Source of the DNA: a bacterium
GTDB lineage: Bacteria > UBP18 > UBA7526
Direction of reading: 5' to 3'
NCBI GenBank assembly: GCA_018903055.1
Contig: JAHIPW010000085.1
Coordinates: forward strand, 1-6,981
DNA length: 6,981 bases
Part shown: piece by piece, positions 5,365-6,981 of the stretch
Layout of the letters: every line of letters starts with the position of its first letter
How positions within the stretch are numbered: position 1 is the stretch's first letter
Program-made: the position numbers and the translations under genes
The notes under the pieces: model-generated
Database searches by the model: none
Told to the model about the DNA's origin: nothing
Seen by the model: only the letters and a program-made list of their open reading frames with translations

Positions 5365-6981
5365 ATGAGTTACGGATACCAGGGAAAGATACTGGAAGTC
5401 GATCTAACCACTCAGAAGATATCCCAAAGAAAGGTAAAGGAAGAGGATGTTAAGAAGTACTTCATGGGAAGCGGCCTGGCGGCTAAGATATTATCTGAAG
5501 AGGCAGATCTAAGCCTCGATCCCTTTGACCCCGCTAATCCCTTGATCTTTATGGCCGGCCTCTTGACCGGGACCATGGTTCCTACGGCCTGTAAGTTAAG
5601 TGTCTGTAGCAAGAGCCCTCTTACCGGGATATGGAATGAGGCCACCGTGGGGGGTCACTGGCCGGCCCACTTCAAATTCACGGGATATGATGGGATAATC
5701 ATCAGAGGAAAATCAGATAAACCGGTCTATCTCTGGATTAATGATGCGAAATGCGAAATGCGAAATGCGGAAAGTGTTTGGGGAAGGGATACTTTCGAGA
5801 CCAGTGAGCTGTTGAAGAAGGAGACGGATGATAAGGCGCTTGTAGCGGCAATCGGCCAGGCAGGAGAAAACCTGTCCAGAATGGCCAGCATTGTCTTTGA
5901 TGGAATGAATGCTCGAATCGCTGCCCGGGGTGGACCGGGAGCGGTAATGGGTTCTAAAAATTTAAAGGCCATCGTAGTAAAAGGAAATAAAAGACCAGAG
6001 ATTAAGGATTGGGAAGGCTTAAGGGAACTATTGAAGAAGGAGATCCCAATAATAAAGGAGAAGGCAAAAGGGTTGAGCGAATTTGGCACTGCTGGAGGGG
6101 CTGTAGCAGTAGAGGCCTTCGCCGATCTCCCCATTAAGAACTGGCAACTCGGCTCCTGGGAAGAGGGGATTAAGAAGATATCCGGACAGAGGATGAGGGA
6201 GAGAATATGGGTGAGACACTATCACTGCTATTCCTGTCCTATAGGTTGTGCCAAGATTGTCAAAGGCAATGGAAAGTATGGGAAGTTCTATGGCCACTAT
6301 CCGGAGTATGAAACGGTGGGAATGCTGGGAGCAAACTGTTTGAATGATGATCTGGAACTCCTGGCCTATGTAAACGAGTTGTGTAATAAATTTGGACTGG
6401 ATACCATTTCCACTGGTTCGACTATTGCCTTTGCCATGGAGTGCTATGAGAAAGGGAAGATTACAAAAGAGGATACTGGTGGTTTAGAGATAAAGTGGGG
6501 AGATTCTAAGGCCATGATTACTTTAATAAATCAGATTGCTAAAAGAGAAGGATTTGTAGGAGAATATCTTGCAGATGGACCGGTTGAGGCAGCAAAAAAG
6601 ATTGGCAAAGGCACAATGGAATTTGTTTCCCAGACAAAGGGACTTGACTATCCGGCTCACGATCCAAGGGGACATTTCTCCATGGCCCTCTCCTATGCTA
6701 CGAGTGTAAGGGGGGCCTGCCACTTAGAGGGCCTAACTTATTTTCTCGATAGAGGATTGAAGATAGAGGACCTGGGATATACAGAACCACCAGACCAGTT
6801 TCAGGAGGATGGCAAGCCGCAGATCACTTATAACTTGCAGAACTTCTTAAGTGTCTATAACCCCTTGGGGATCTGTAAGTTTTTGATGGGAAGGGCGGAG
6901 CCCTCCCAGATTGCCAGGTGGGTCAATAGGGTCACTGGTTTTGAGATGGACATGAAAGAACTCTTAAAAATCGGAGAGAGG
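5365..6981 (+). CDS. Aldehyde:ferredoxin oxidoreductase (tungsten/molybdenum bis-pterin enzyme), 3'-truncated by window edge
   Basis: Interconverts aldehydes and carboxylates with ferredoxin; members carry a bis-pterin W (or Mo) centre and one [4Fe-4S] cluster, and are oxygen-sensitive cytoplasmic enzymes. The frame is open for 539 codons to the window end. With family members near 600-620 residues, about 60-90 residues are missing. The N-terminal domain shows GYQGKILEVDLT, PANPLIFMAGLLTGT, GYDGIIIRGKSDKPVYLW and the pterin-binding signature ARGGPGAVMGSKNLKAI. Cluster ligands are Cys288, Cys291 and Cys295 (CYSCPIGC) plus Cys504 (LGICKF). The first three have the same numbers as in Pyrococcus furiosus AOR; its fourth is Cys494. 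The pterin motifs are NKFGLDT (341-347) and NPLGICK (499-505), with Asn where Pyrococcus AOR has Asp. Glu314 or Glu316 (PEYE) and His453 (RGACH) are candidate active-site acid/base residues. A heptamer repeat lies inside codons 127-136. Other members such as BamB share the fold, so the substrate is open. Confidence 0.95.
   Translation, partial: MSYGYQGKILEVDLTTQKISQRKVKEEDVKKYFMGSGLAAKILSEEADLSLDPFDPANPLIFMAGLLTGTMVPTACKLSVCSKSPLTGIWNEATVGGHWPAHFKFTGYDGIIIRGKSDKPVYLWINDAKCEMRNAESVWGRDTFETSELLKKETDDKALVAAIGQAGENLSRMASIVFDGMNARIAARGGPGAVMGSKNLKAIVVKGNKRPEIKDWEGLRELLKKEIPIIKEKAKGLSEFGTAGGAVAVEAFADLPIKNWQLGSWEEGIKKISGQRMRERIWVRHYHCYSCPIGCAKIVKGNGKYGKFYGHYPEYETVGMLGANCLNDDLELLAYVNELCNKFGLDTISTGSTIAFAMECYEKGKITKEDTGGLEIKWGDSKAMITLINQIAKREGFVGEYLADGPVEAAKKIGKGTMEFVSQTKGLDYPAHDPRGHFSMALSYATSVRGACHLEGLTYFLDRGLKIEDLGYTEPPDQFQEDGKPQITYNLQNFLSVYNPLGICKFLMGRAEPSQIARWVNRVTGFEMDMKELLKIGER
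5744..5771. repeat. Heptamer tandem repeat (ATGCGAA x4) inside the oxidoreductase gene
   Basis: Four consecutive 7-bp units, three exact atgcgaa (5744-5750, 5751-5757, 5758-5764) and a fourth atgcgga (5765-5771), lie within the coding sequence. Because 7 is not a multiple of 3, each unit is read in a different phase, giving about DAKCEMRNAE. The reading frame before and after is the normal family frame, so the array does not disrupt the gene. Confidence 0.85.

Noticed and set aside
5744-5771. Frameshift or insertion breaking the oxidoreductase
   Set aside because: Translation through the repeat keeps the family frame on both sides, so the gene is intact within the window.
5727-6297. Two overlapping minus-strand open frames opposite the oxidoreductase
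   Set aside because: They are shadows of a strongly conserved gene and their translations are compositionally odd with no family resemblance.

Overview
This window looks like a stretch of a catabolic gene cluster from an uncultivated anaerobic prokaryote, most likely a bacterium. It holds six genes, all on the + strand. The anaerobic assignment rests on a tungsten/molybdenum aldehyde:ferredoxin oxidoreductase. The genes have clear Shine-Dalgarno sites, AGA/AGG-rich arginine codons, AUA-rich isoleucine codons and mid-range base composition. The spacers are filled with short degenerate repeats, which I associate from memory with genomes of uncultivated lineages such as Omnitrophota or related candidate phyla. 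The taxon cannot be fixed from this sequence, and an archaeon is not formally excluded.

Layout: (1) bases 1-1379, carboxyltransferase (beta) subunit of a propionyl-/methylmalonyl-CoA type acyl-CoA carboxylase, cut by the left window edge. (2) 1380-1505, spacer made of nested inverted repeats. (3) 1506-1772, an 88-residue stand-alone biotin carrier protein. (4) 1773-1958, repeat-filled spacer. (5) 1959-3467, biotin carboxylase. (6) 3464-3946, a second, two-part biotin carrier protein coupled to the carboxylase by an ATGA overlap. (7) 3947-4043, spacer with a hairpin repeat. (8) 4044-5231, a CaiB/BaiF (class III) CoA-transferase with a GTG start. (9) 5232-5364, tandem-repeat spacer. (10) 5365 to the right edge, aldehyde:ferredoxin oxidoreductase, 539 codons visible with no stop.

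How the genes may fit together (inference): the oxidoreductase interconverts an aldehyde and a carboxylate using ferredoxin. The CoA-transferase moves CoA onto a carboxylate. The biotin carboxylase, biotin carrier(s) and carboxyltransferase then carboxylate the acyl-CoA, or run in the reverse, decarboxylating direction. The physiological substrate is not readable from the sequence. No methylmalonyl-CoA mutase, epimerase or membrane decarboxylase subunit is visible, but both ends of the cluster lie outside the window.

The most unusual feature is the DNA between the genes. Each of the four non-overlapping gene junctions carries a different family of short degenerate repeats. Two of these junctions end in the same ribosome-binding cassette, 4 nt from the start codon. 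A further heptamer array lies inside the oxidoreductase gene without breaking its frame. No RNA gene, CRISPR array, transposase or convincing intrinsic terminator was found.
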